DNA from: a virus
Reading direction: 5' to 3' (one strand)
Length of the DNA: 64,000 bases
Virus record (IMG/VR): IMGVR_UViG_3300012944_000025
Span: 25,581 to 89,580 of that record
Under the pieces are notes generated by a model. It saw nothing but the letters and a program-made list of their open reading frames with translations. It was not told the origin of the DNA and made no database searches. Below, one piece after another: positions 29,000 to 38,614 of the stretch (its first letter is position 1; the number at the start of each line of letters is the position of its first letter). The translations under genes and the position numbers were made by a program.

Positions 29000-29626
29000 A
29001 TGGATGACCTGAAGATTGGCGACTTCTCCAAGCCCGTGACTCCTCAGCCATCTTCCGCGCCGCCGAGGCCCCCGACGCGGGTCGCCACGCCCCCGAGCAC
29101 GAGGATCCCGAGCAGTCCCGACGAAGCCGCGCTCAGCGCGGAGGCCTCCGCGGTCGAGGCCGAGCTTGCGCCGATGCGCACCTATGAGGACACGCTCCGC
29201 GAGGCGAAGATCTCGCGCGAGGAGGCGGCGAAAGTCGTCGACTCCGTCATGGAGAAAGGGTTCTGGTCCGAGACGGTCCAGATCACGAAGTCGACGATCG
29301 CGAGGCTCCGGACGAGATCGTCGAGGGACCGCACGCGCGCGATGGATCGGATCGAAACCGCGCGCCCCTCGTTCGACGCCCACTACTACGACCTGATGAA
29401 CAAGCTACTACTCGCCGCGTCTCTCGAGTCGTTCGGCCGCATCAAGTTCGAGCACCCCGCGCCTGGTGCCAAGACTGAGGATGTGGAGAGGGCGTTCGAG
29501 GCCCGCTTCAACTACGTCGACGCGGTGATGGCCGAGCCCGCTTACGCGCTCCTTCTCCGCGCGTTCCTCAAGTTTGACGAAAAAATCCGGGTCGTGACGG
29601 CGGAGGGCGTCGTCGAAAATTTCTAG
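29000..29626 (+). CDS. Tail assembly chaperone-like protein, short product, 208 aa
   Basis: First gene of the tail operon. A disordered Pro-rich N-terminus (about 45 residues) is followed by helices. The position directly before an overlapping second frame and then the tape measure is the classic arrangement of lambda G/GT and P2 E/E+E' chaperones. The last codons are GAA AAT TTC TAG and hold the slippery heptamer A-AAT-TTC. Most ribosomes would stop here to make the short form. GAGG upstream of ATG 29000. Confidence 0.78.
   Translation: MDDLKIGDFSKPVTPQPSSAPPRPPTRVATPPSTRIPSSPDEAALSAEASAVEAELAPMRTYEDTLREAKISREEAAKVVDSVMEKGFWSETVQITKSTIARLRTRSSRDRTRAMDRIETARPSFDAHYYDLMNKLLLAASLESFGRIKFEHPAPGAKTEDVERAFEARFNYVDAVMAEPAYALLLRAFLKFDEKIRVVTAEGVVENF
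29617..29623 (+). other. Programmed -1 ribosomal frameshift site (A_AAT_TTC)
   Basis: The heptamer fits the X_XXY_YYZ rule exactly and in the correct zero frame, immediately before the TAG of the 29000 gene. A -1 slip continues in the next frame as L-G-H-P-G-A-N-A-R-A-V-A-F-A-R-G without a stop and enters the 29674 reading frame. That frame is closed upstream by TGA at 29575-29577, so the slip window is 29578-29626. A GC-rich hairpin (arms 29643-29652 and 29655-29666) lies about 20 bases downstream and may stimulate it. Confidence 0.75.
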
Positions 29627-29673
29627 GTCACCCGGGGGCCAACGCGCGGGCGGTCGCCTTCGCGCGCGGGCAG

Positions 29674-30078
29674 ATGCTTCCCCCGATCGGCTCGGTCGAG
29701 GATCGCGTCATGCGCGAGATGGTGTTCCGGGAGCGCTCCGAGCGCGTGGCGCACGTGCGCGCGATCGCGGCCATCGTAGCGCGGGTCGTGGGCCGGGACG
29801 CGGACAAACTCCTCGGAGACGTCGTATCCGAGTACGCGTCGGAGGTATTCCAGGAATCCTACGATCCCGTCGCGCTCGCGCGGAAGGCCCAGCGTCTGCG
29901 CGACGCGCAGGCTCAAATCCGGCGCCGGCGCGTGGAGGACGAGAACACGCTCAGGCGTCTCGACCGCATGGAGTTGCTCGGTCAGGATTTCGATCGCGTG
30001 AAGGGCCGAGAATTTGATAGCAATTCCAAGCCGATACAGCATAGCCTAAGATCTGAACGTGGCCGACGGGACCAGTAA
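29674..30078 (+). CDS. C-terminal part of frameshifted tail chaperone (GT-like)
   Basis: Probably not translated alone. The frame is open and coding-like from 29624 onward, upstream of its first ATG at 29674, and that ATG lacks a ribosome-binding site. Fusion through the slip would give a protein of about 359 residues (208 plus 151). The extension is charged and helical (R-R-R-R-V-E-D-E-N, basic end). In known phages the extension binds the tape measure while the common part recruits tail tube. It overlaps the tape-measure start by 20 bases. Confidence 0.72.
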   Translation: MLPPIGSVEDRVMREMVFRERSERVAHVRAIAAIVARVVGRDADKLLGDVVSEYASEVFQESYDPVALARKAQRLRDAQAQIRRRRVEDENTLRRLDRMELLGQDFDRVKGREFDSNSKPIQHSLRSERGRRDQ

Positions 30079-33000
30079 CGAGACCCTTCGCCAGATGCTG
30101 GCGGGGTTCAACAGCATGCAGTCGGCGCTGGGCTTGCTCCCGGTCGCGTCCGGATCACCGACGGTCGGAGTGGGCCAGCCCGTCGGCTCAGCCCCGATGC
30201 CGCCGCCTCCGCCGCACCCGTCCGAGGCCGCCATCGCGGCCATGCAGCGCCATAACGACATGACGCAGCAGACGCTGCAGGCGGCGCAGCAGACGCGCTA
30301 CCAGCCGCCACCGTCCGCGCCGACACCCTCGAGCGGCGGGCTCGGACAGTTCAACCCGTTCGTCGCCAATGCCCTCGGCGGCGGGGGCTCGGGCTACGGC
30401 CTCCCGAGCCCGGCGACGATGACGTCACCCGCTTACGGCATGTTCCGCCCGCCGCCGGCGATGGGCGGGATGCCGTTCGGCGGCCCGATGCGCCTGCCGT
30501 CCATCTTCAACCCGCTGGCCCCCGCCCTGTCGTCACCGCACTTCTCGACCCCGGGGATGCGATCGCTGCAGGTCATGCAGGGCCACGAATCGCAGGCGAT
30601 GGGCACGCTCGCCGGCGCGACAGAGTTCGGACTCGGGCTGGCGGGGTCCGTGGCGGGCGGCGCGCTGGGCTCACTGCTCGGGCCCGTCGGTGCGGTCGCG
30701 GGCTCGTGGCTGGGCGGGAAGCTCGGGCACGCCGCGAGCAACGTCATGGTGGGCACGACGGTGCAGGACGCGGCCCGCGCGAGGATGATCCAGAACACGA
30801 CCGCTCCGTTCATGGTCACCGGGTCCAGCCTCGGCCCGACGGGCCAGGGCATGAGCACCGACTCGGCGCTCCGCACGGCCCGCGGCGTCCGGCACATGGC
30901 GCACGACCTGGACTTCGAGCGGACCGGGTTCAACACCCAGGACGCCATGCGGATCATGGGTGGCGCGGCGCAGCACGGCCTGTTGACTGGCGCCCAGTCG
31001 CCCGAGGAGATCGTTCGCCGCGTAAAGGACGTCAGCAAGACCGTCAAGCTGCTGATGCAGGTGACCGGGGACCCCGACGTGCGATCGGCCCTCGCGTCCC
31101 TGGGCCAGATGCGAGACCTCGGCTTCCAGGGCCTGGGGTCTCAGTCGGCGGCGGTTGCCAACCGCGCCGCGTTTGCTCGCATGGCCGGCGTGTCGCAGGC
31201 GGCGATGCACGAGTCCTTCGGTCTGCCGGGCGCCATGATGGCCCAGCAGGTCGGCCTCGCGGGGTCCACCGGCTACGCCGCGGGCATGTCGGGCGGCGCG
31301 CTCGCGAACATCGCTGCGTCGTCCGGCTCGCTCAACGATCTCCAACTCGCTCGCGCGGGCGGTCGGTCGGGGCTCGGCCAGATCAACGCGCTCGCCCAGA
31401 TTTCCTCGATGCAGAGCGACGTGTACCTCGCCGCATCCCTTCGCAAAGGTAGCAAGGGCCTCGAGGTCGACATGGACGCCTACCGCAAGGCGCAGAGCAT
31501 GTCGGTGGGCGACGTCGCGCGCGAGGCGGCCGAGCGCATCCACAAAATGGGAGCGGAGGGCATCTTCGAGTGGCGGACGCGGCGCCAGGAGTTCAAGGAT
31601 CAGGTCGCGCAGAAGCTCTCGCCCCTCGAGATGGGGATGAACGTGGTGCGCCAGGCGCAGGGCCTCCAGCGGCAGGTGCCGGGCATGAACCTCGGCTCCG
31701 CGCTGTTCGCCACCGTGCAGTCGACCGCCGTTGGCGCCGGGATGAGCGAGGAGCAGGCCGAGCAAACCGCGCGGTCCCTCGAGCTGCAGTTCACCGACCG
31801 GAAGTACTGGGAGGGTCAGAAGCAGCAGCTGAGAGCGCAACGACGGACCGCGATCGATGAGCAGCGCAGCCGCTTTGGGCAGTTCGCGACCCAGGACTTC
31901 GGGGACCGCGTGGACCGCCTGGGGCGGATGGGCATGCTTCGCGCCTCCGACAGGATCGCCTCGCCGTTCCAGCGCCTCGCCGACGGGTTCCGCAGGGTTC
32001 GCGAGGGCGAGGAGGCCGCGGGCTACGGCGAGCACATCTCGCGGCTCTCGGGCGTGGCGGTCATCGGCGACGACGCGGATCGGCGGATGATGCACGCGGC
32101 CGGCGGGCGTGGGTTCAGCGCGGCCTACGCGTCCGGCCTGGGTGACGACCCCCTCGGACGGGATCAGGGTCCGCTGGGCGCCTCCTGGTCGCGCCAGATG
32201 AATCGGATGGGCGGGGCCCTGGGGCTCACCGGAACCAGCGGGGCGAATCGCGTCGCCGCCCTGGCCAGCGAATCGAGGGGCATGTTCGCGACGCCGTTCG
32301 GCATCCACCCGTTCAAGTCGTTCGGCAACGTCGACGACGCGTTCGCGCGCGTGCAGGACGTGGCGGCCGCGGGCTCCGCGGTCCTGGCCTCCGACAGCTT
32401 CGACCTGGGCAAGCGCAAGGCGCTCATCGCGCGGATGGGCGCTCACTCAGGCGGCGTCAGCGCGGGCGCGGTGCTGCAGTCCGCGACCAGTGCGCTCGTT
32501 ACGCGGATCGACGGCCTGGCCGCGAGCGTGGCAGGTCCCGAGACCGGCGCGGCGCTCTCACAGAGCGATCTCAAGAACGCGTTCATCAAGGGCGCCGCGG
32601 ACCGCGGGATGAACGCCCAGGAGGCCGCGAAGATGTTTGACTCCAACCCGGGCATCGCCGCCGACATGGTCAAGGCCGTGATGTCGTCCGGGACCGCGAA
32701 GCAGAAGGAGGTGCTCGGCAAGTCGGTCGAGATCGGCACCAAGCTCGGTGCGGTCAACATGACGAGGACTCGTGAGGGCCTACGGGACGCGGTGAGGAAT
32801 CGGCTGTCCGCGGCGGGGCTCAACGAGCAGTACGCCAGCTTCAACGAGCACGGATTCCGCGGCGGAGGATACGCCGCAAGCGACAAGACCCTGACGGAGC
32901 TGGGCTCGGTCGTCGCGCACCACTCGCAGGAGGAGGTGGCCGTCGCCGCGGCGCTGGCGGCGCAGGCGTCGGGGGACCCCGCGCAGCGAAAGAAGGGCGA

Positions 33001-33673
33001 CCAGGCGCTCACCGCCCTGCGCACCCAGCTCGGCGACAAGCGCGTGGACGAGCTGACCTCGACCGCGCAGGACACGATTCTCAAGGGCGCGTCGGGGGAT
33101 CTGAAGACCGCGCTGGTGCGGGTCGCCGCGGAGGGCCAAGGCGGCAACGTGACCAAGCGTGTCGGCGCCGTGTACGAGGCGATCGGCATGAAGAAGCGCG
33201 GGGCGGCCACGGACGCGCTGATGGACAGGCTGGGCTCCATCAGCTCGAACAAAGACGTCGCGGGGATGGCCGATCCGCTCGAGGCGATTCGTGCCCTGAG
33301 CGGCTCCGACCTCGACCGCCTCGAGGAGGATGACCCGGAGACGGCGAAGCTCCTCCGGGCCGCTGCGGGCGGGGACAAGAAGGCGTACGAGGCGCTGCTC
33401 GACAGGTCCGCGCCCTCGCAGCGCGAGCACCGCGCCGGCAGTCGCGTGTCGGCCATCGACAAGCAGGTCGCCAAGGTCGACGAGATGATCGCCGCAACGT
33501 CCCCCGGCGACGACACCGCGGGCCTGCAGGCCGAGACCGGCAAGCTGTTCGCAGACTCGGTCAAGACGTTCGCGGACGCGGTCAAGGACTTCAAGGGCGC
33601 CGGCCAGGCCGACAACCTGAGCAAGAGCAGCCCGTGGTTCCAGTCGATGATTCCGGGCGCGGGAGGTCGTTGA
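30059..33673 (+). CDS. Tape measure-like protein, 1204 aa
   Basis: Longest gene in the operon and directly after the frameshifting chaperone pair, the standard place of the tape measure. Pro/Gly-rich first 160 residues, a hydrophobic Gly/Ala segment near residues 190-225 (G-S-V-A-G-G-A-L-G-S-L-L-G), then long Ala-rich helices. Start is GTG 30059. If the usual 0.15 nm per residue held, the tail would be about 180 nm; that is an inference. No lytic domain recognised inside it. Confidence 0.8.
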   Translation: MADGTSNETLRQMLAGFNSMQSALGLLPVASGSPTVGVGQPVGSAPMPPPPPHPSEAAIAAMQRHNDMTQQTLQAAQQTRYQPPPSAPTPSSGGLGQFNPFVANALGGGGSGYGLPSPATMTSPAYGMFRPPPAMGGMPFGGPMRLPSIFNPLAPALSSPHFSTPGMRSLQVMQGHESQAMGTLAGATEFGLGLAGSVAGGALGSLLGPVGAVAGSWLGGKLGHAASNVMVGTTVQDAARARMIQNTTAPFMVTGSSLGPTGQGMSTDSALRTARGVRHMAHDLDFERTGFNTQDAMRIMGGAAQHGLLTGAQSPEEIVRRVKDVSKTVKLLMQVTGDPDVRSALASLGQMRDLGFQGLGSQSAAVANRAAFARMAGVSQAAMHESFGLPGAMMAQQVGLAGSTGYAAGMSGGALANIAASSGSLNDLQLARAGGRSGLGQINALAQISSMQSDVYLAASLRKGSKGLEVDMDAYRKAQSMSVGDVAREAAERIHKMGAEGIFEWRTRRQEFKDQVAQKLSPLEMGMNVVRQAQGLQRQVPGMNLGSALFATVQSTAVGAGMSEEQAEQTARSLELQFTDRKYWEGQKQQLRAQRRTAIDEQRSRFGQFATQDFGDRVDRLGRMGMLRASDRIASPFQRLADGFRRVREGEEAAGYGEHISRLSGVAVIGDDADRRMMHAAGGRGFSAAYASGLGDDPLGRDQGPLGASWSRQMNRMGGALGLTGTSGANRVAALASESRGMFATPFGIHPFKSFGNVDDAFARVQDVAAAGSAVLASDSFDLGKRKALIARMGAHSGGVSAGAVLQSATSALVTRIDGLAASVAGPETGAALSQSDLKNAFIKGAADRGMNAQEAAKMFDSNPGIAADMVKAVMSSGTAKQKEVLGKSVEIGTKLGAVNMTRTREGLRDAVRNRLSAAGLNEQYASFNEHGFRGGGYAASDKTLTELGSVVAHHSQEEVAVAAALAAQASGDPAQRKKGDQALTALRTQLGDKRVDELTSTAQDTILKGASGDLKTALVRVAAEGQGGNVTKRVGAVYEAIGMKKRGAATDALMDRLGSISSNKDVAGMADPLEAIRALSGSDLDRLEEDDPETAKLLRAAAGGDKKAYEALLDRSAPSQREHRAGSRVSAIDKQVAKVDEMIAATSPGDDTAGLQAETGKLFADSVKTFADAVKDFKGAGQADNLSKSSPWFQSMIPGAGGR

Positions 33674-34632
33674 TGGCGGGACCCTACGGAAGCTACGTCA
33701 GCCAGAACAACGCGGCCGCGGATCCGGCGATCCGACGCCAGCAGGGCATCTTCGCGGACAACCCGCTGTCCACACCGAAGTACGCCCGCAACAGGGGTCC
33801 GCGCGACGCCGAGTTCCGCGACACCATGGCGCGGATGTTCATCAGCCTGGCGGACGCGGATCCCACGACGCAGACCGCCTACCTGGCGAGCCTTCCACAG
33901 GAGGCCAAGGCGCTGGCCCAAGTTCTCCTGGGAAACAACAACCACGGCTCCTCGGGGTATGTGGACTTCATCCTGACGCAGGCGATCGAGCCCCGGCAGG
34001 AGGTCGTCCAGGTCGAGAAGACCGTCGGCGACGGCTACGTCGCGTTCTTCTTCGGCGAGGCTCCGCCGACGTTCCAGTACTCCGGGTACCTGCTCAACTC
34101 ACTGCAGGACGATCAGCGCGTCGGGTTCGCCATCGCGTACTCGCAGATCCTGCGCGGCACCCAGCTCGCGCGGCGCGGCGCCCTGGCCCGGCTCCGCTAC
34201 GACTCGGTGATCGTTGAGGGCGCACTCACCGCGAAGCAGCAGACGCTCAACGCCGACAACGAGCTTGCGGTGCCGTTCGCGTTCAGCTTCCTCGTCAAGA
34301 GCTACGTGATCGTGCAGAACCCGCTGTTCCAGCGGACCTCGGCGGCCGACTACGTCGCCCTCGCCGCCGACAGCGCCGTCTCGAACCTCGGGCCCGTGGG
34401 CCGTCCGTCGGACGTGCGCGTCAGGTCCTCGATGGTGCTGCCACCTGACCTCGCATCCGTGAGCACGGCCGGCCAGGAGGAGCCCGGCGCGGTCGATCGC
34501 ACGCAAACCGCGCTCGCGCAGCTCATGTCCCGCGCGGTTGACTCCGTCCTCGGCTCGCGAACCAGCAACGTGCGGGGCGCGATAGACGGCACGCCGGTCA
34601 GCCCTCCGCCCGCGTTCGCAGGTGCGCTGTGA
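33673..34632 (+). CDS. Tail/baseplate protein, 319 aa
   Basis: ATG 33673 overlaps the tape-measure stop (TGATG). Mixed protein with a beta-rich middle (Y-V-A-F-F-F-G-E-A-P-P) and a Pro-rich end. Its place between tape measure and hub suggests a tail-tip or baseplate component. No family recognised. Confidence 0.7.
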   Translation: MAGPYGSYVSQNNAAADPAIRRQQGIFADNPLSTPKYARNRGPRDAEFRDTMARMFISLADADPTTQTAYLASLPQEAKALAQVLLGNNNHGSSGYVDFILTQAIEPRQEVVQVEKTVGDGYVAFFFGEAPPTFQYSGYLLNSLQDDQRVGFAIAYSQILRGTQLARRGALARLRYDSVIVEGALTAKQQTLNADNELAVPFAFSFLVKSYVIVQNPLFQRTSAADYVALAADSAVSNLGPVGRPSDVRVRSSMVLPPDLASVSTAGQEEPGAVDRTQTALAQLMSRAVDSVLGSRTSNVRGAIDGTPVSPPPAFAGAL

Positions 34633-35039
34633 TCGCCCTCGAGGTCGCCCTGGCGCGGGTGCTCGGCCCATACGGCATCGAGCAGCTGCGGACCCGGTTC
34701 CTATTCTCCGTGGTGGACAGTCGCAACGTCTCCGATGGCGTGCTGGTCGCCGCGCAGATGGCTCTCGAGACGGAGATCGGCGTGATTCTGACAAAGGTGA
34801 TCGCGCCGTCGCCGAGCGTCCGAGGTACCGTGATCACGTCTCGGCGCCGGTTTCTCGACGTCGACAACGACCTCCGTGCGAACAGGTTCCTCATCGAACC
34901 GGCTCTCGACGATCTCTCGGGCCTGGGTGCGCCCGATCCCTACGTGGGCCTCCTTCGACGGCACCTCGCCGGTGACTACCCGCGATACCGGGTGTGCGCC
35001 ACGGCGGCCGTGCTCTCCCTCGCGGCGGCATTGTCATGA
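34629..35039 (+). CDS. Hypothetical tail-operon protein, 136 aa
   Basis: GTG 34629 overlaps the upstream stop (GTGA). Mostly helical and beta mixed (V-L-V-A-A-Q-M-A-L-E-T-E-I). Probably virion or assembly protein by position. No family recognised. Confidence 0.65.
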   Translation: MIALEVALARVLGPYGIEQLRTRFLFSVVDSRNVSDGVLVAAQMALETEIGVILTKVIAPSPSVRGTVITSRRRFLDVDNDLRANRFLIEPALDDLSGLGAPDPYVGLLRRHLAGDYPRYRVCATAAVLSLAAALS

Positions 35040-38000
35040 GCGAGTTCTCGTCCAGCCTCCCGCACGGCGCCGCCGCGCTCGTATATATCAACGGGATCGA
35101 AGTGCCCGTGGTCCGCGTCTCGCGGAGGTACGGTGTCTGGCAGGTGCCCGAGGTCCAGGTCTCGATGGTGCCCGACCCCGTGCTCACGCGACTCGGCGCC
35201 GAAGACCGCGTGCAGCTCGAAGTGTTCTACCTCGACGACACCGCCGTCGACCCGAGCGTCGTCCCCCAGTTCCGCCTGTGGTTCGACGGTGAGATCACCG
35301 GATGGGGATATCAGAGCCTGTCCTCCGGTCGCGTCATCACCCTGACCGCGGTCGCTCAGATCGCGATCTTCACGCAGCTGTTCGTCCAGTTCCTGACGAC
35401 GTTCGACGATCTGCTCGGACACAGCACGCTGCCCGGCGCGGACGCGACCGGCATCGGCGTCCCAACCAGCCAAATCGTGTTTCCGTTCTCGCTGTTCAAG
35501 CAGGGCTTGATCTCGGGAGGCGGGCTCGCGCAGGACGCCTCGTCCATCGTCCGCCCGTTCGACTTCCTGTACAACGTGATCCGCAACATGATCGGGGCTC
35601 AGGTCCCGCACGAGCAGCAGACGATCCCGGCGGCGAACTTCTTCTCCCGGTGGTCGCGTCTCACCAACTTCCACAACCGATTTGTTGCTTCGCCGTTCTT
35701 CGATGAGATAGTCGACAACCCCAACATCTTCCCGGTCCTTCGCGCCCTACAAAACGTCTCGGCCGTCGACACCATCGCCAGGAACCTCATTCCTAACGTG
35801 CAGAACTCCGGGTCCATATGGGACATGCTCCAGCTGGTCTTTCAGACCATGCTGTTCGAGATCGCGATGGTCCCGTCGATGCCGCTGGTCGCGACGTCTC
35901 TTGCGAGCGGCCTGGTGCAGCAGACCAACTTCTCCGATCACGTCCTCGCGTTCGACCCCGCGCGGATCCCGAACGGCGCGTTCGTCGCGGCCCTGGCCGG
36001 CGAGAGCCGGAAGGCCACGCCGCGCAGGATACCGAGTTACTTCCCCAAGCCGCAGACCCTGTTCGGCATCGCACCGAGCTGCAACGTGATCTTCCCGTCG
36101 CAGCTGGTCGCGCTCGCGTACGACGAGAACTACGCGACCCAACCGACAAGGCTCTACTTCAACGACGAGACGCTGCTCAACCTGCTCCGCATCCCGCGTG
36201 GCGGGTACAGGGAGACCGTGCACAACGCGCTGACGATCGCCTACCCGCCGGAGGCCGATGCGGCAATGCACGCGCGAGCGCGCGGGGGCGGCAAGCTCAA
36301 CGGAAAGAACCTGCTGCTGTGGCCCGAGGAATTCTTCAAGGGCCCCGTGCTCGACCGCAGGGACGTCCCACCGTGGCTGTTCTTTCTCAAGCAGAGCGAG
36401 CTGATGAGCACGCCGCCCACGGGTCGAACGGCGGACGGCGCGGTGGAGACGCCGCCGGCGCCCGCGCGCACGCCGCAGGTTCCAGCGCCGGCCGCGGTCT
36501 CCGTTCCCGCGGGCACGATGGTCACCGCGGGTCGCGTCGGCACGCAGGCACCCGACGGCACCCGCGTGTTCGGTCGCGCGGTCGAGAATCTTCGTCCCAA
36601 GGTCGCGCGGCTGAGCGTCGTGACCGGGATCCCCACCGACTTCCTGCTCGCCTGGATATCCCAGGAATCCGACGGGAGCATCCGCACCGTGACCCGCCTC
36701 AACGAGCGCGGCTTCTTCCAGATCATGGGTCCGCACGTCTCGGGCGGCACGGCGACGACGCTCAGGGAGTCCGAGGCGGGGATGATTGGGCTGGGGCTCG
36801 ACGCGACGGGCACGGGCCCCGACGACACAAACGCGCGCCTGTCGACAGATGAGGACTTCTCGCTGCAGTCCGGTGTTAAGCTCGTGCAGTTCTACCGTCG
36901 GTTCGCGAACCGGATAGCGATCGAGCAAGGCCTGTCCTGGACCGAGGCAGACATGTGGCGACTCACCAAGCTCGGCCACAACGGCGTCGGGTTCGCGAAG
37001 CAGACGGTTCAGGCCGCGAAGGCCGTGCTTGGCCGGGCCCCGATCTCGTGGGAGGAGATGTACAAAGCCGCGGTGCCGACCCTGTCGGCCGGCGTGGCCA
37101 ACGTCGTGAACGGGGCCACGGCTGTGGGCGGCGTGGTCGCGGGCGCCTCCGGAGCGATGATCACCAAGAGCGATCCCCGCCCGACGAGGGCTCCCGTCGC
37201 GACGACGGCGCCGAGAACATCGACGGACGTTGTGTCCACGCTCGTGGCGCCTCAGGTTCCCGCTGCGGCGCCGCAGGTCAGCGAATCCGTAACCGCGTCG
37301 CTCGAGAGCGCGGAGACGGTTTATCAGCTCTACGCCAAATACGAATTCTTTCGCGAGCGGTACGCCAAGCGGTCGGGCTCAGCGCAGATCGCGTGGAACC
37401 CGTACGTCGTCGCCGGCTTCCCCGCTGTTATCTTCGACCACCGATCGTCCCGCGTCGACATCGCGTGCTACGTGACGACCGTGCAGGACGTCATCGACCT
37501 CAGCGCGACCTCAGCGCGAAAGTCGACGACGATATCGTTCCTATACGGGCGCCAGCTGCAGGAGATGTTCGACCTCATGGCCCGGCAGTTCGCCGACGGC
37601 GAGGCGTCGGCGGGCTCGGCGCCGGCCGAGCCCATCCGGGACGTGCGCAAGGTCATCCAGTCATTCTCCCAGGCGGAGACCTACTACCAGCGGCTGTTCT
37701 ACGGCGGGCAGCCCTTGTTCAATAAGGACGCGGCATTCGACTTCCGCAAGATCATCGGATACGCGCCCGACGTCGCCGGCGGCTCTCCGGTCACAATATT
37801 CGTGGATGGTCCCGAAGAGGCTGATCAGGACGACCTCGCGACGGCGCAGGTCCAGCTTGCGCAGCTGACCAGCGATCGAGCGGACAAGACCGCGCAGCTG
37901 GCGAGCGTCAGCGCCGGGCTCTCCACGGCGTCCGCGCAGGCCGCCGCCCTGAACGCGACCGCGTCCAACACCGCAGCGACGCAGCTGGCCGCGCTGGGCA

Positions 38001-38614
38001 GGCTGGTGTCCGACGGCGCGACCATGGTCTCGCAGCTGCGCGCCGACCTGGTAGCCATCGACGCCAGGATCCAGAAGGCGCTCTCCGTGATTCAGTCCAC
38101 CCAGGACGTCACGCGCACCGCGCAGGTCACGCACAACCTGGTCGGCAATCGCGAGCTGGTCCCGCTGGCCTCCGCAGCGCCCCTGTTCAGCGGATACGAC
38201 GACGCGATGCGGTACGCGTGGCGACCGATATGCACACTCGACGAGTACGTCGTGTTCCACGACGCCGCGGGTGAGGGCTTGGTTTCCGCGGCCGGCGCCG
38301 CGGGTAGTCTCGGCGCGACCTACTACTCGAGGATTCGTCGGACGACCGCGCCGACGAGCGAGGAGCAAGCCTCGCTTCGCGCGCCCGGCGGCGCCGACGG
38401 CCTGACGCCGGCGCAGGCAGCGACGGATCCGCAGGTCGCGGCGCGGCTCGGAGCAACGGACGCGGTCACCGGCCAGTCAGCGCAGGTCCCGTCGATAGCG
38501 GCCACCGTTCCCGGCCTGACCAACGCGAGCTTCCCACAGGTCCGCGCGGACTGGGATCAGGCCCTCCTGGCCTACCGCGCCAACGTTCGCTCGGTAAAGG
38601 CGCCTCGCACATGA
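35036..38614 (+). CDS. Tail hub protein with lytic-transglycosylase-like domain, 1192 aa
   Basis: ATG 35036 overlaps the upstream stop (ATGA). The first 110 residues (Y-I-N-G-I-E-V-P-V-V ... W-F-D-G-E-I-T-G-W) look like the beta domain of baseplate hub proteins (gp27/VgrG-type). Around residues 520-680 a goose-type lysozyme or SLT-like domain shows I-S-Q-E-S-D-G-S-I-R (catalytic-type Glu544), then G-F-F-Q-I-M and L-G-H-N-G. A C-terminal coiled coil (about 935-1020) follows. The lytic domain would open the cell wall during injection. Confidence 0.78.
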   Translation: MSEFSSSLPHGAAALVYINGIEVPVVRVSRRYGVWQVPEVQVSMVPDPVLTRLGAEDRVQLEVFYLDDTAVDPSVVPQFRLWFDGEITGWGYQSLSSGRVITLTAVAQIAIFTQLFVQFLTTFDDLLGHSTLPGADATGIGVPTSQIVFPFSLFKQGLISGGGLAQDASSIVRPFDFLYNVIRNMIGAQVPHEQQTIPAANFFSRWSRLTNFHNRFVASPFFDEIVDNPNIFPVLRALQNVSAVDTIARNLIPNVQNSGSIWDMLQLVFQTMLFEIAMVPSMPLVATSLASGLVQQTNFSDHVLAFDPARIPNGAFVAALAGESRKATPRRIPSYFPKPQTLFGIAPSCNVIFPSQLVALAYDENYATQPTRLYFNDETLLNLLRIPRGGYRETVHNALTIAYPPEADAAMHARARGGGKLNGKNLLLWPEEFFKGPVLDRRDVPPWLFFLKQSELMSTPPTGRTADGAVETPPAPARTPQVPAPAAVSVPAGTMVTAGRVGTQAPDGTRVFGRAVENLRPKVARLSVVTGIPTDFLLAWISQESDGSIRTVTRLNERGFFQIMGPHVSGGTATTLRESEAGMIGLGLDATGTGPDDTNARLSTDEDFSLQSGVKLVQFYRRFANRIAIEQGLSWTEADMWRLTKLGHNGVGFAKQTVQAAKAVLGRAPISWEEMYKAAVPTLSAGVANVVNGATAVGGVVAGASGAMITKSDPRPTRAPVATTAPRTSTDVVSTLVAPQVPAAAPQVSESVTASLESAETVYQLYAKYEFFRERYAKRSGSAQIAWNPYVVAGFPAVIFDHRSSRVDIACYVTTVQDVIDLSATSARKSTTISFLYGRQLQEMFDLMARQFADGEASAGSAPAEPIRDVRKVIQSFSQAETYYQRLFYGGQPLFNKDAAFDFRKIIGYAPDVAGGSPVTIFVDGPEEADQDDLATAQVQLAQLTSDRADKTAQLASVSAGLSTASAQAAALNATASNTAATQLAALGRLVSDGATMVSQLRADLVAIDARIQKALSVIQSTQDVTRTAQVTHNLVGNRELVPLASAAPLFSGYDDAMRYAWRPICTLDEYVVFHDAAGEGLVSAAGAAGSLGATYYSRIRRTTAPTSEEQASLRAPGGADGLTPAQAATDPQVAARLGATDAVTGQSAQVPSIAATVPGLTNASFPQVRADWDQALLAYRANVRSVKAPRT

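Noticed and set aside
29579-29586. Run of six A in the tail chaperone gene as the frameshift site
   Set aside because: The codons there (GAA AAA ATC) do not allow tandem re-pairing in the -1 frame. A_AAT_TTC at 29617-29623 fits the rule exactly.
26669-29626. A 985-residue plus-strand open frame across the helicase gene
   Set aside because: It is antisense to a helicase with complete motifs. GC-rich DNA keeps the antisense frame open; only its end (from 29000) is a real gene.
30671-32446. A 591-residue minus-strand frame inside the tape-measure gene
   Set aside because: Arg/His/Leu-rich low-complexity product, no ribosome-binding site, antisense to a well-supported operon gene.
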